Assembly: GCA_943737045.1 (NCBI GenBank)
Contig: CALSFV010000063.1
Location: 496,001 to 560,000 of the forward strand
Length of the DNA stretch: 64,000 nucleotides
Direction of reading: 5' to 3'
Source of the DNA: Parapristionchus giblindavisi
Lineage: Eukaryota > Nematoda > Chromadorea > Rhabditida > Diplogasteridae
Shown here: in pieces, positions 41,001-55,140 of the stretch
Numbering within the stretch: position 1 is the first letter of the stretch
Layout of the letters: every line of letters begins with the position of its first letter
The notes under the pieces: generated by a model
The model's input: only the letters and a program-made list of their open reading frames with translations
What the model was told of the DNA's origin: nothing
The model's database searches: none
Made by a program: the position numbers and the translations under genes

Positions 41001-44000
41001 CTTTTGTACTTCGGTCATTATAGCAGCAGTAAAATATTACAGCTCGACATGACCTGAAGTGTGTCTCATTCAGAATTTTTTCCTCTTTCACATAGTATAT
41101 TACTCGATAAGTATCATTGACAATTAGACTTGTAACGAATTATTTTGTAACAAAAACAGAGAGTATTGAAAGATAAATTTACATATTGGCCGTACTGACC
41201 ACTTTGAAATAGTTTATCTTATTCAGAATTTTTCGCTCTTTCATTTGGTATATGACACGATAGTTTCCATTTTCATTTTGATATTTCTCAAGTTATCTTG
41301 ATCATATCAGAGTAAAAGCTACTTTTGTACTTCGGTCATTATAGCAGCAGTAAAATATTACAGCTCGACATGACCTGAAGTGTGTCACATTCAGAATTTT
41401 TTCCTCTTTCACATAGTATATTACTCGATAAGTATCATTGACAATTAGACTTGTAACGAATTATTTTGTACCAAAAACAGAGAGTATTGAAAGATAAATT
41501 TACATATTGGCCGTACTGACCACTTTGAAATGATTTATCTTATTCAGAATTTTTCGCTCTTTCATTTGGTATATGACACGATAGGTTTCATTTTCATTTT
41601 CATATTTCTCAAGTTATCTTGATCATATCAGAGTAAAAGCTACTTTTGTACTTCGGTCATTATAGCAGCAGTAAAATATTACAGCTCGACATGACCTGAA
41701 GTGTGTCTCATTCAGAATTTTTTCCTCTTTCACATAGTATATTGCTCGATAAGTATCATTGACAATTAGACTTGTAACGAATTATTTTGTACCAAAAACA
41801 GAGAGTATTGAAAGATAAATTTACATATTGGCCGTACGGACTACTTTGAAATAGTTTATCTTATTCAGAATTTTTCGCTCTTTCATTTGGTATATGACAC
41901 GATAGGTTTCATTTTCATTTTGATATTTCTCAAGTTATCTTGATCATACCAGAGTAAAAGCTACTTTTGTACTTCGGTCATTATAGCAGCAGTAAAATAT
42001 TACAGCTCGACATGACCTGAAGTGTGTCTCATTCAGAATTTTTTCCTCTTTCACATAGTATATTACTCGATAAGTATCATTGACAATTAGACTTGTAACG
42101 AATTATTTTGTACCAAAAACAGAGAGTATTGAAAGATAAATTTACATATTGGCCGTACTGACCACTTTGAAATAGTTTATCTTATTCAGAATTTTTCGCT
42201 CTTTCATTTGGTATATGACACGATAGTTTCCATTTTCATTTTGATATTTCTCAAGTTATCTTGATCATATCAGAGTAAAAGCTACTTTTGTACTTCGGTC
42301 ATTATAGCAGCAGTAAAATATTACAGCTCGACATGACCTGAAGTGTGTCTCATTCAGAATTTTTTTCCTCTTTCACATAATATATTACTCGATAAGTATC
42401 ATTGACAATTAGACTTGTAACGAATTATTTTGTACCAAAAACAGAGAGTATTGAAAGATAAATTTACATATTGGCCGTACTGACCACTTTGAAATGATTT
42501 ATCTTATTCAGAATTTTTCGCTCTTTCATTTGGTATATGACACGATAGGTTTCATTTTCATTTTCATATTTCTCAAGTTATCTTGATCATATCAGAGTAA
42601 AAGCTACTTTTGTACTTCGGTCATTATAGCAGCAGTAAAATATTACAGCTCGACATGACCTGAAGTGTGTCTCATTCAGAATTTTTTCCTCTTTCACATA
42701 GTATATTAATCGATAAGTATCATTGACAATTAGACTTGTAACGAATTATTTTGTACCAAAAACAGAGAGTATTGAAAGATAAATTTACATATTGGCCGTA
42801 CTGACCACTTTGAAATGGTTTATCTTATTCAGAATTTTTCGCTCTTTCATTTGGTATATGACACGATAGGTTTCATTTTCATTTTCATATTTCTCAAGTT
42901 ATCTTGATCATATCAGAGTAAAAGCTACTTTTGTACTTCGGTCATTATAGCAGCAGTAAAATATTACAGCTCGACATGACCTGAAGTGTGTCTCATTCAG
43001 AATTTTTTCCTCTTTCACATAGTATATTGCTCGATAAGTATCATTGACAATTAGACTTGTAACGAATTATTTTGTACCAAAAACAGAGAGTATTGAAAGA
43101 TAAATTTACATATTGGCCGTACGGACTACTTTGAAATAGTTTATCTTATTCAGAATTTTTCGCTCTTTCATTTGGTATATGACACGATAGGTTTCATTTT
43201 CATTTTGATATTTCTCAAGTTATCTTGATCATACCAGAGTAAAAGCTACTTTTGTACTTCGGTCATTATAGCAGCAGTAAAATATTACAGCTCGACATGA
43301 CCTGAAGTGTGTCTCATTCAGAATTTTTTCCTCTTTCACATAGTATATTACTCGATAAGTATCATTGACAATTAGACTTGTAACGAATTATTTTGTACCA
43401 AAAACAGAGAGTATTGAAAGATAAATTTACATATTGGCCGTACTGACCACTTTGAAATAGTTTATCTTATTCAGAATTTTTCGCTCTTTCATTTGGTATA
43501 TGACACGATAGTTTCCATTTTCATTTTGATATTTCTCAAGTTATCTTGATCATATCAGAGTAAAAGCTACTTTTGTACTTCGGTCATTATAGCAGCAGTA
43601 AAATATTACAGCTCGACATGACCTGAAGTGTGTCTCATTCAGAATTTTTTTCCTCTTTCACATAATATATTACTCGATAAGTATCATTGACAATTAGACT
43701 TGTAACGAATTATTTTGTACCAAAAACAGAGAGTATTGAAAGATAAATTTACATATTGGCCGTACTGACCACTTTGAAATGATTTATCTTATTCAGAATT
43801 TTTCGCTCTTTCATTTGGTATATGACACGATAGGTTTCATTTTCATTTTCATATTTCTCAAGTTATCTTGATCATATCAGAGTAAAAGCTACTTTTGTAC
43901 TTCGGTCATTATAGCAGCAGTAAAATATTACAGCTCGACATGACCTGAAGTGTGTCTCATTCAGAATTTTTTCCTCTTTCACATAGTATATTAATCGATA

Positions 44001-44219
44001 AGTATCATTGACAATTAGACTTGTAACGAATTATTTTGTACCAAAAACAGAGAGTATTGAAAGATAAATTTACATATTGGCCGTACTGACCACTTTGAAA
44101 TGGTTTATCTTATTCAGAATTTTTCGCTCTTTCATTTGGTATATGACACGATAGGTTTCATTTTCATTTTCATATTTCTCAAGTTATCTTGATCATATCA
44201 GAGTAAAAGCTACTTTTGT
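32022..44219. repeat. Nineteen-unit higher-order repeat, 6099 bp x 2
   Basis: Markers throughout 32.1-38.0 kb recur 6099 bp later. The one-base-shorter ATTAAACTCTAACG variant lies at 32461 and 34065, then at 38560 and 40164. The seven-T run lies at 36261 and 42360 and at 37546 and 43645, and GTGTCACATTC near 35285 and 41384. 6099 equals 19 x 321. Inside each copy a five-unit block is itself repeated (1604 bp between the ATTAAACTCTAACG markers). The last unit of the first copy (37800-38120) is a hybrid and differs from its counterpart, marking the exchange point. Confidence 0.92.
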
Positions 44220-46466
44220 ACTTCGGTCATTATAGCAGCAGTAAAATATTACAGCTCGACATGACCTGAAGTGTGTCTCATTCAGAATTTTTTCCTCTTT
44301 CACATAGTATATTGCTCGATAAGTATCATTGACAATTAGACTTGTAACGAATTATTTTGTACCAAAAACAGAGAGTATTGAAAGATAAATTTACATATTG
44401 GCCGTACGGACCACTTTGAAATAGTTTATCTTATTCAGAATTTTTCGCTCTTTCATTTGGTATATGACACGATAGGTTTCATTTTCATTTTGATATTTCT
44501 CAAGTTATCTTGATCATACCAGAGTAAAAGCTACTTTTGTACTTCGGTCATTATAGCAGCAGTAAAATATTACAGCTCGACATGACCTGAGGTGTGTCTC
44601 ATTCAGAATTTTTTCCTCTTTCACATAGTATATTACTCGATAAGTATAATTGACAATTAGACTTGTAACGAATTATTTTGTACCAAAAACAGAGAGTATT
44701 GAAAGATAAATTTACATATTGGCCGTACTGACCACTTTGAAATGGTTTATCTTATTCAGAATTTTTTGCTCTTTCATTTGGTATATGACACGATAGGTTT
44801 CATTTTCATTTTCATATTTCTCAAGTTATCTTGTTCATATCAGAGTAAAAGCTACTTTTGTACTTCGGTCATTATAGCAGCAGTAAAATATTACAGCTCG
44901 ACATGACCTGAAGTGTGTCTCATTCAGAATTTTTTCCTCTTTCACATAGTATATTGCTCGATAAGTATAATTGACAATTAGACTTGTAACGAATTATTTT
45001 GTACCAAAAACAGAGAGTATTGAAAGATAAATTTACATATTGGCCGTACTGACCACTTTGAAATGATTTATCTTATTCAGAATTTTTCGCTCTTTCATTT
45101 GGTATATGACACGATAGGTTTCATTTTCATTTTGATATTTCTCAAGTTATCTTGATCATACCAGAGTAAAAGCTACTTTTGTACTTCGGTCATTATAGCA
45201 GCAGTAAAATATTACAGCTCGACATGACCTGAAGTGTGTCTCATTCAGAATTTTTTCCTCTTTCACATAGTATATTACTCGATAAGTATCATTGACAATT
45301 AGACTTGTAACGAATTATTTTGTAACAAAAACAGAGAGTATTGAAAGATAAATTTACATATTGGCCGTACTGACCACTTTGAAATAGTTTATCTTATTCA
45401 GAATTTTTCGCTCTTTCATTTGGTATATGACACGATAGTTTCCATTTTCATTTTGATATTTCTCAAGTTATCTTGATCATATCAGAGTAAAAGCTACTTT
45501 TGTACTTCGGTCATTATAGCAGCAGTAAAATATTACAGCTCGACATGACCTGAAGTGTGTCACATTCAGAATTTTTTCCTCTTTCACATAGTATATTACT
45601 CGATAAGTATCATTGACAATTAGACTTGTAACGAATTATTTTGTACCAAAAACAGAGAGTATTGAAAGATAAATTTACATATTGGCCGTACTGACCACTT
45701 TGAAATGATTTATCTTATTCAGAATTTTTCGCTCTTTCATTTGGTATATGACACGATAGGTTTCATTTTCATTTTCATATTTCTCAAGTTATCTTGATCA
45801 TATCAGAGTAAAAGCTACTTTTGTACTTCGGTCATTATAGCAGCAGTAAAATATTACAGCTCGACATGACCTGAAGTGTGTCTCATTCAGAATTTTTTCC
45901 TCTTTCACATAGTATATTGCTCGATAAGTATCATTGACAATTAGACTTGTAACGAATTATTTTGTACCAAAAACAGAGAGTATTGAAAGATAAATTTACA
46001 TATTGGCCGTACGGACTACTTTGAAATAGTTTATCTTATTCAGAATTTTTCGCTCTTTCATTTGGTATATGACACGATAGGTTTCATTTTCATTTTGATA
46101 TTTCTCAAGTTATCTTGATCATACCAGAGTAAAAGCTACTTTTGTACTTCGGTCATTATAGCAGCAGTAAAATATTACAGCTCGACATGACCTGAAGTGT
46201 GTCTCATTCAGAATTTTTTCCTCTTTCACATAGTATATTACTCGATAAGTATCATTGACAATTAGACTTGTAACGAATTATTTTGTACCAAAAACAGAGA
46301 GTATTGAAAGATAAATTTACATATTGGCCGTACTGACCACTTTGAAATAGTTTATCTTATTCAGAATTTTTCGCTCTTTCATTTGGTATATGACACGATA
46401 GTTTCCATTTTCATTTTGATATTTCTCAAGTTATCTTGATCATATCAGAGTAAAAGCTACTTTTGT

Positions 46467-49400
46467 ACTTCGGTCATTATAGCAGCAGTAAAATATTACA
46501 GCTCGACATGACCTGAAGTGTGTCTCATTCAGAATTTTTTTCCTCTTTCACATAATATATTACTCGATAAGTATCATTGACAATTAGACTTGTAACGAAT
46601 TATTTTGTACCAAAAACAGAGAGTATTGAAAGATAAATTTACATATTGGCCGTACTGACCACTTTGAAATGATTTATCTTATTCAGAATTTTTCGCTCTT
46701 TCATTTGGTATATGACACGATAGGTTTCATTTTCATTTTCATATTTCTCAAGTTATCTTGATCATATCAGAGTAAAAGCTACTTTTGTACTTCGGTCATT
46801 ATAGCAGCAGTAAAATATTACAGCTCGACATGACCTGAAGTGTGTCTCATTCAGAATTTTTTCCTCTTTCACATAGTATATTAATCGATAAGTATCATTG
46901 ACAATTAGACTTGTAACGAATTATTTTGTACCAAAAACAGAGAGTATTGAAAGATAAATTTACATATTGGCCGTACTGACCACTTTGAAATGGTTTATCT
47001 TATTCAGAATTTTTCGCTCTTTCATTTGGTATATGACACGATAGGTTTCATTTTCATTTTCATATTTCTCAAGTTATCTTGATCATATCAGAGTAAAAGC
47101 TACTTTTGTACTTCGGTCATTATAGCAGCAGTAAAATATTACAGCTCGACATGACCTGAAGTGTGTCTCATTCAGAATTTTTTCCTCTTTCACATAGTAT
47201 ATTGCTCGATAAGTATCATTGACAATTAGACTTGTAACGAATTATTTTGTACCAAAAACAGAGAGTATTGAAAGATAAATTTACATATTGGCCGTACGGA
47301 CCACTTTGAAATAGTTTATCTTATTCAGAATTTTTCGCTCTTTCATTTGGTATATGACACGATAGGTTTCATTTTCATTTTGATATTTCTCAAGTTATCT
47401 TGATCATACCAGAGTAAAAGCTACTTTTGTACTTCGGTCATTATAGCAGCAGTAAAATATTACAGCTCGACATGACCTGAAGTGTGTCTCATTCAGAATT
47501 TTTTCCTCTTTCACATAGTTTATTGCTCGATAAGTATCATTGACAATTAGACTTGTAACGAATTATTTTGTACCAAAAACAGAGAGTATTGAAAGATAAA
47601 TTTACATATTGGCCGTACTGACCACTTTGAAATAGTTTATCTTATTCAGAATTTTTCGCTCTTTCATTTGGTATATGACACGATAGGTTTCATTTTCATT
47701 TTCATATTTCTCAAGTTATCTTGATCATATCAGAGTAAAAGCTACTTTTGTACTTCGGTCATTATAGCAGCAGTAAAATATTACAGCTCGACATGACCTG
47801 AGGTGTGTCTCATTCAGAATTTTTTCCTCTTTCACATAGTATATTACTCGATAAGTATAATTGACAATTAGACTTGTAACGAATTATTTTGTACCAAAAA
47901 CAGAGAGTATTGAAAGATAAATTTACATATTGGCCGTACTGACCACTTTGAAATGGTTTATCTTATTCAGAATTTTTTGCTCTTTCATTTGGTATATGAC
48001 ACGATAGGTTTCATTTTCATTTTCATATTTCTCAAGTTATCTTGTTCATATCAGAGTAAAAGCTACTTTTGTACTTCGGTCATTATAGCAGCAGTAAAAT
48101 ATTACAGCTCGACATGACCTGAAGTGTGTCTCATTCAGAATTTTTTTCCTCTTTCACATAATATATTACTCGATAAGTATCATTGACAATTAGACTTGTA
48201 ACGAATTATTTTGTACCAAAAACAGAGAGTATTGAAAGATAAATTTACATATTGGCCGTACTGACCACTTTGAAATGATTTATCTTATTCAGAATTTTTC
48301 GCTCTTTCATTTGGTATATGACACGATAGGTTTCATTTTCATTTTCATATTTCTCAAGTTATCTTGATCATATCAGAGTAAAAGCTACTTTTGTACTTCG
48401 GTCATTATAGCAGCAGTAACATATTACAGCTCGACATGACCTGAAGTGTGTCTCATTCAGAATTTTTTCCTCTTTCACATAGTATATTACTCGATAAGTA
48501 TCATTGACAATTAGACTTGTAACGAATTATTTTGTACCAAAAACAGAGAGTATTGAAAGATAAATTTACATATTGGCCGTACTGACCACTTTGAAATGGT
48601 TTATCTTATTCAGAATTTTTCGCTCTTTCATTTGGTATATGACACGATAGGTTTCATTTTCATTTTCATATTTCTCAAGTTATCTTGATCATATCAGAGT
48701 AAAAGCTACTTTTGTACTTCGGTCATTATAGCAGCAGTAAAATATTACAGCTCGACATGACCTGAAGTGTGTCTCATTCAGAATTTTTTCCTCTTTCACA
48801 TAGTATATTACTCGATAAGTATCATTGACAATTAGACTTGTAACGAATTATTTTGTACCAAAAACAGAGAGTATTGAAAGATAAATTTACATATTGGCCG
48901 TACTGACCACTTTGAAATAGTTTATCTTATTCAGAATTTTTCGCTCTTTCATTTGGTATATGACACGATAGTTTCCATTTTCATTTTGATATTTCTCAAG
49001 TTATCTTGATCATATCAGAGTAAAAGCTACTTTTGTACTTCGGTCATTATAGCAGCAGTAAAATATTACAGCTCGACATGACCTGAAGTGTGTCTCATTC
49101 AGAATTTTTTTCCTCTTTCACATAATATATTACTCGATAAGTATCATTGACAATTAGACTTGTAACGAATTATTTTGTACCAAAAACAGAGAGTATTGAA
49201 AGATAAATTTACATATTGGCCGTACTGACCACTTTGAAATGATTTATCTTATTCAGAATTTTTCGCTCTTTCATTTGGTATATGACACGATAGGTTTCAT
49301 TTTCATTTTCATATTTCTCAAGTTATCTTGATCATATCAGAGTAAAAGCTACTTTTGTACTTCGGTCATTATAGCAGCAGTAAAATATTACAGCTCGACA

Positions 49401-52400
49401 TGACCTGAAGTGTGTCTCATTCAGAATTTTTTCCTCTTTCACATAGTATATTAATCGATAAGTATCATTGACAATTAGACTTGTAACGAATTATTTTGTA
49501 CCAAAAACAGAGAGTATTGAAAGATAAATTTACATATTGGCCGTACTGACCACTTTGAAATGGTTTATCTTATTCAGAATTTTTCGCTCTTTCATTTGGT
49601 ATATGACACGATAGGTTTCATTTTCATTTTCATATTTCTCAAGTTATCTTGATCATATCAGAGTAAAAGCTACTTTTGTACTTCGGTCATTATAGCAGCA
49701 GTAAAATATTACAGCTCGACATGACCTGAAGTGTGTCTCATTCAGAATTTTTTCCTCTTTCACATAGTATATTGCTCGATAAGTATCATTGACAATTAGA
49801 CTTGTAACGAATTATTTTGTACCAAAAACAGAGAGTATTGAAAGATAAATTTACATATTGGCCGTACGGACCACTTTGAAATAGTTTATCTTATTCAGAA
49901 TTTTTCGCTCTTTCATTTGGTATATGACACGATAGGTTTCATTTTCATTTTGATATTTCTCAAGTTATCTTGATCATACCAGAGTAAAAGCTACTTTTGT
50001 ACTTCGGTCATTATAGCAGCAGTAAAATATTACAGCTCGACATGACCTGAAGTGTGTCTCATTCAGAATTTTTTCCTCTTTCACATAGTTTATTGCTCGA
50101 TAAGTATCATTGACAATTAGACTTGTAACGAATTATTTTGTACCAAAAACAGAGAGTATTGAAAGATAAATTTACATATTGGCCGTACTGACCACTTTGA
50201 AATAGTTTATCTTATTCAGAATTTTTCGCTCTTTCATTTGGTATATGACACGATAGGTTTCATTTTCATTTTCATATTTCTCAAGTTATCTTGATCATAT
50301 CAGAGTAAAAGCTACTTTTGTACTTCGGTCATTATAGCAGCAGTAAAATATTACAGCTCGACATGACCTGAGGTGTGTCTCATTCAGAATTTTTTCCTCT
50401 TTCACATAGTATATTACTCGATAAGTATAATTGACAATTAGACTTGTAACGAATTATTTTGTACCAAAAACAGAGAGTATTGAAAGATAAATTTACATAT
50501 TGGCCGTACTGACCACTTTGAAATGGTTTATCTTATTCAGAATTTTTTGCTCTTTCATTTGGTATATGACACGATAGGTTTCATTTTCATTTTCATATTT
50601 CTCAAGTTATCTTGTTCATATCAGAGTAAAAGCTACTTTTGTACTTCGGTCATTATAGCAGCAGTAAAATATTACAGCTCGACATGACCTGAAGTGTGTC
50701 TCATTCAGAATTTTTTTCCTCTTTCACATAATATATTACTCGATAAGTATCATTGACAATTAGACTTGTAACGAATTATTTTGTACCAAAAACAGAGAGT
50801 ATTGAAAGATAAATTTACATATTGGCCGTACTGACCACTTTGAAATGATTTATCTTATTCAGAATTTTTCGCTCTTTCATTTGGTATATGACACGATAGG
50901 TTTCATTTTCATTTTCATATTTCTCAAGTTATCTTGATCATATCAGAGTAAAAGCTACTTTTGTACTTCGGTCATTATAGCAGCAGTAACATATTACAGC
51001 TCGACATGACCTGAAGTGTGTCTCATTCAGAATTTTTTCCTCTTTCACATAGTATATTACTCGATAAGTATCATTGACAATTAGACTTGTAACGAATTAT
51101 TTTGTACCAAAAACAGAGAGTATTGAAAGATAAATTTACATATTGGCCGTACTGACCACTTTGAAATGGTTTATCTTATTCAGAATTTTTCGCTCTTTCA
51201 TTTGGTATATGACACGATAGGTTTCATTTTCATTTTCATATTTCTCAAGTTATCTTGATCATATCAGAGTAAAAGCTACTTTTGTACTTCGGTCATTATA
51301 GCAGCAGTAAAATATTACAGCTCGACATGACCTGAAGTGTGTCTCATTCAGAATTTTTTCCTCTTTCACATAGTATATTACTCGATAAGTATCATTGACA
51401 ATTAGACTTGTAACGAATTATTTTGTACCAAAAACAGAGAGTATTGAAAGATAAATTTACATATTGGCCGTACTGACCACTTTGAAATAGTTTATCTTAT
51501 TCAGAATTTTTCGCTCTTTCATTTGGTATATGACACGATAGTTTCCATTTTCATTTTGATATTTCTCAAGTTATCTTGATCATATCAGAGTAAAAGCTAC
51601 TTTTGTACTTCGGTCATTATAGCAGCAGTAAAATATTACAGCTCGACATGACCTGAAGTGTGTCTCATTCAGAATTTTTTTCCTCTTTCACATAATATAT
51701 TACTCGATAAGTATCATTGACAATTAGACTTGTAACGAATTATTTTGTACCAAAAACAGAGAGTATTGAAAGATAAATTTACATATTGGCCGTACTGACC
51801 ACTTTGAAATGATTTATCTTATTCAGAATTTTTCGCTCTTTCATTTGGTATATGACACGATAGGTTTCATTTTCATTTTCATATTTCTCAAGTTATCTTG
51901 ATCATATCAGAGTAAAAGCTACTTTTGTACTTCGGTCATTATAGCAGCAGTAAAATATTACAGCTCGACATGACCTGAAGTGTGTCTCATTCAGAATTTT
52001 TTCCTCTTTCACATAGTATATTAATCGATAAGTATCATTGACAATTAGACTTGTAACGAATTATTTTGTACCAAAAACAGAGAGTATTGAAAGATAAATT
52101 TACATATTGGCCGTACTGACCACTTTGAAATGGTTTATCTTATTCAGAATTTTTCGCTCTTTCATTTGGTATATGACACGATAGGTTTCATTTTCATTTT
52201 CATATTTCTCAAGTTATCTTGATCATATCAGAGTAAAAGCTACTTTTGTACTTCGGTCATTATAGCAGCAGTAAAATATTACAGCTCGACATGACCTGAA
52301 GTGTGTCTCATTCAGAATTTTTTCCTCTTTCACATAGTATATTGCTCGATAAGTATCATTGACAATTAGACTTGTAACGAATTATTTTGTACCAAAAACA

Positions 52401-53855
52401 GAGAGTATTGAAAGATAAATTTACATATTGGCCGTACGGACCACTTTGAAATAGTTTATCTTATTCAGAATTTTTCGCTCTTTCATTTGGTATATGACAC
52501 GATAGGTTTCATTTTCATTTTGATATTTCTCAAGTTATCTTGATCATACCAGAGTAAAAGCTACTTTTGTACTTCGGTCATTATAGCAGCAGTAAAATAT
52601 TACAGCTCGACATGACCTGAAGTGTGTCTCATTCAGAATTTTTTCCTCTTTCACATAGTTTATTGCTCGATAAGTATCATTGACAATTAGACTTGTAACG
52701 AATTATTTTGTACCAAAAACAGAGAGTATTGAAAGATAAATTTACATATTGGCCGTACTGACCACTTTGAAATAGTTTATCTTATTCAGAATTTTTCGCT
52801 CTTTCATTTGGTATATGACACGATAGGTTTCATTTTCATTTTCATATTTCTCAAGTTATCTTGATCATATCAGAGTAAAAGCTACTTTTGTACTTCGGTC
52901 ATTATAGCAGCAGTAAAATATTACAGCTCGACATGACCTGAGGTGTGTCTCATTCAGAATTTTTTCCTCTTTCACATAGTATATTACTCGATAAGTATAA
53001 TTGACAATTAGACTTGTAACGAATTATTTTGTACCAAAAACAGAGAGTATTGAAAGATAAATTTACATATTGGCCGTACTGACCACTTTGAAATGGTTTA
53101 TCTTATTCAGAATTTTTTGCTCTTTCATTTGGTATATGACACGATAGGTTTCATTTTCATTTTCATATTTCTCAAGTTATCTTGTTCATATCAGAGTAAA
53201 AGCTACTTTTGTACTTCGGTCATTATAGCAGCAGTAAAATATTACAGCTCGACATGACCTGAAGTGTGTCTCATTCAGAATTTTTTTCCTCTTTCACATA
53301 ATATATTACTCGATAAGTATCATTGACAATTAGACTTGTAACGAATTATTTTGTACCAAAAACAGAGAGTATTGAAAGATAAATTTACATATTGGCCGTA
53401 CTGACCACTTTGAAATGATTTATCTTATTCAGAATTTTTCGCTCTTTCATTTGGTATATGACACGATAGGTTTCATTTTCATTTTCATATTTCTCAAGTT
53501 ATCTTGATCATATCAGAGTAAAAGCTACTTTTGTACTTCGGTCATTATAGCAGCAGTAACATATTACAGCTCGACATGACCTGAAGTGTGTCTCATTCAG
53601 AATTTTTTCCTCTTTCACATAGTATATTACTCGATAAGTATCATTGACAATTAGACTTGTAACGAATTATTTTGTACCAAAAACAGAGAGTATTGAAAGA
53701 TAAATTTACATATTGGCCGTACTGACCACTTTGAAATGGTTTATCTTATTCAGAATTTTTCGCTCTTTCATTTGGTATATGACACGATAGGTTTCATTTT
53801 CATTTTCATATTTCTCAAGTTATCTTGATCATATCAGAGTAAAAGCTACTTTTGT
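46467..53855. repeat. Eight-unit higher-order repeat, 2570 bp, two full copies and a third shortened
   Basis: Full copies are 46467-49036 and 49037-51606; the third begins at 51607 and lacks its eighth unit. Markers in order are a seven-T run, ATTAATCGATAAG, TATTGCTCG with GTACGGACC, ATAGTTTATTGCTCG, GAGGTGTG with AATTTTTTGCTC, a second seven-T run, CAGCAGTAACATATT, and GATAGTTTCCATT. ATAGTTTATTG lies near 47517, 50087 and 52657, and CAGTAACAT near 48414, 50984 and 53554, each 2570 bp apart (8 x 321 plus 2 for the two extra T bases). Confidence 0.92.
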
Positions 53856-55140
53856 ACTTCGGTCATTATAGCAGCAGTAAAATATTACAGCTCGACATGA
53901 CCTGAAGTGTGTCTCATTCAGAATTTTTTCCTCTTTCACATAGTTTATTGCTCGATAAGTATCATTGACAATTAGACTTGTAACGAATTATTTTGTACCA
54001 AAAACAGAGAGTATTGAAAGATAAATTTACATATTGGCCGTACTGACCACTTTGAAATAGTTTATCTTATTCAGAATTTTTCGCTCTTTCATTTGGTATA
54101 TGACACGATAGGTTTCATTTTCATTTTCATATTTCTCAAGTTATCTTGATCATATCAGAGTAAAAGCTACTTTTGTACTTCGGTCATTATAGCAGCAGTA
54201 AAATATTACAGCTCGACATGACCTGAGGTGTGTCTCATTCAGAATTTTTTCCTCTTTCACATAGTATATTACTCGATAAGTATAATTGACAATTAGACTT
54301 GTAACGAATTATTTTGTACCAAAAACAGAGAGTATTGAAAGATAAATTTACATATTGGCCGTACTGACCACTTTGAAATGGTTTATCTTATTCAGAATTT
54401 TTTGCTCTTTCATTTGGTATATGACACGATAGGTTTCATTTTCATTTTCATATTTCTCAAGTTATCTTGTTCATATCAGAGTAAAAGCTACTTTTGTACT
54501 TCGGTCATTATAGCAGCAGTAAAATATTACAGCTCGACATGACCTGAAGTGTGTCTCATTCAGAATTTTTTTCCTCTTTCACATAATATATTACTCGATA
54601 AGTATCATTGACAATTAGACTTGTAACGAATTATTTTGTACCAAAAACAGAGAGTATTGAAAGATAAATTTACATATTGGCCGTACTGACCACTTTGAAA
54701 TGATTTATCTTATTCAGAATTTTTCGCTCTTTCATTTGGTATATGACACGATAGGTTTCATTTTCATTTTCATATTTCTCAAGTTATCTTGATCATATCA
54801 GAGTAAAAGCTACTTTTGTACTTCGGTCATTATAGCAGCAGTAACATATTACAGCTCGACATGACCTGAAGTGTGTCTCATTCAGAATTTTTTCCTCTTT
54901 CACATAGTATATTACTCGATAAGTATCATTGACAATTAGACTTGTAACGAATTATTTTGTACCAAAAACAGAGAGTATTGAAAGATAAATTTACATATTG
55001 GCCGTACTGACCACTTTGAAATGGTTTATCTTATTCAGAATTTTTCGCTCTTTCATTTGGTATATGACACGATAGGTTTCATTTTCATTTTCATATTTCT
55101 CAAGTTATCTTGATCATATCAGAGTAAAAGCTACTTTTGT
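53856..55140. repeat. Four-unit partial copy of the eight-unit block
   Basis: The marker series ATAGTTTATTG, GAGGTGTG with TTTTTTGCTC, seven-T run, CAGTAACAT is repeated once more here, 1285 bp downstream of its previous occurrence. It is joined directly after the CAGTAACAT unit of the preceding block, so the GATAGTTTCCATT unit and the first units of the block have been skipped. This fits an unequal exchange within the eight-unit repeat. Confidence 0.85.
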
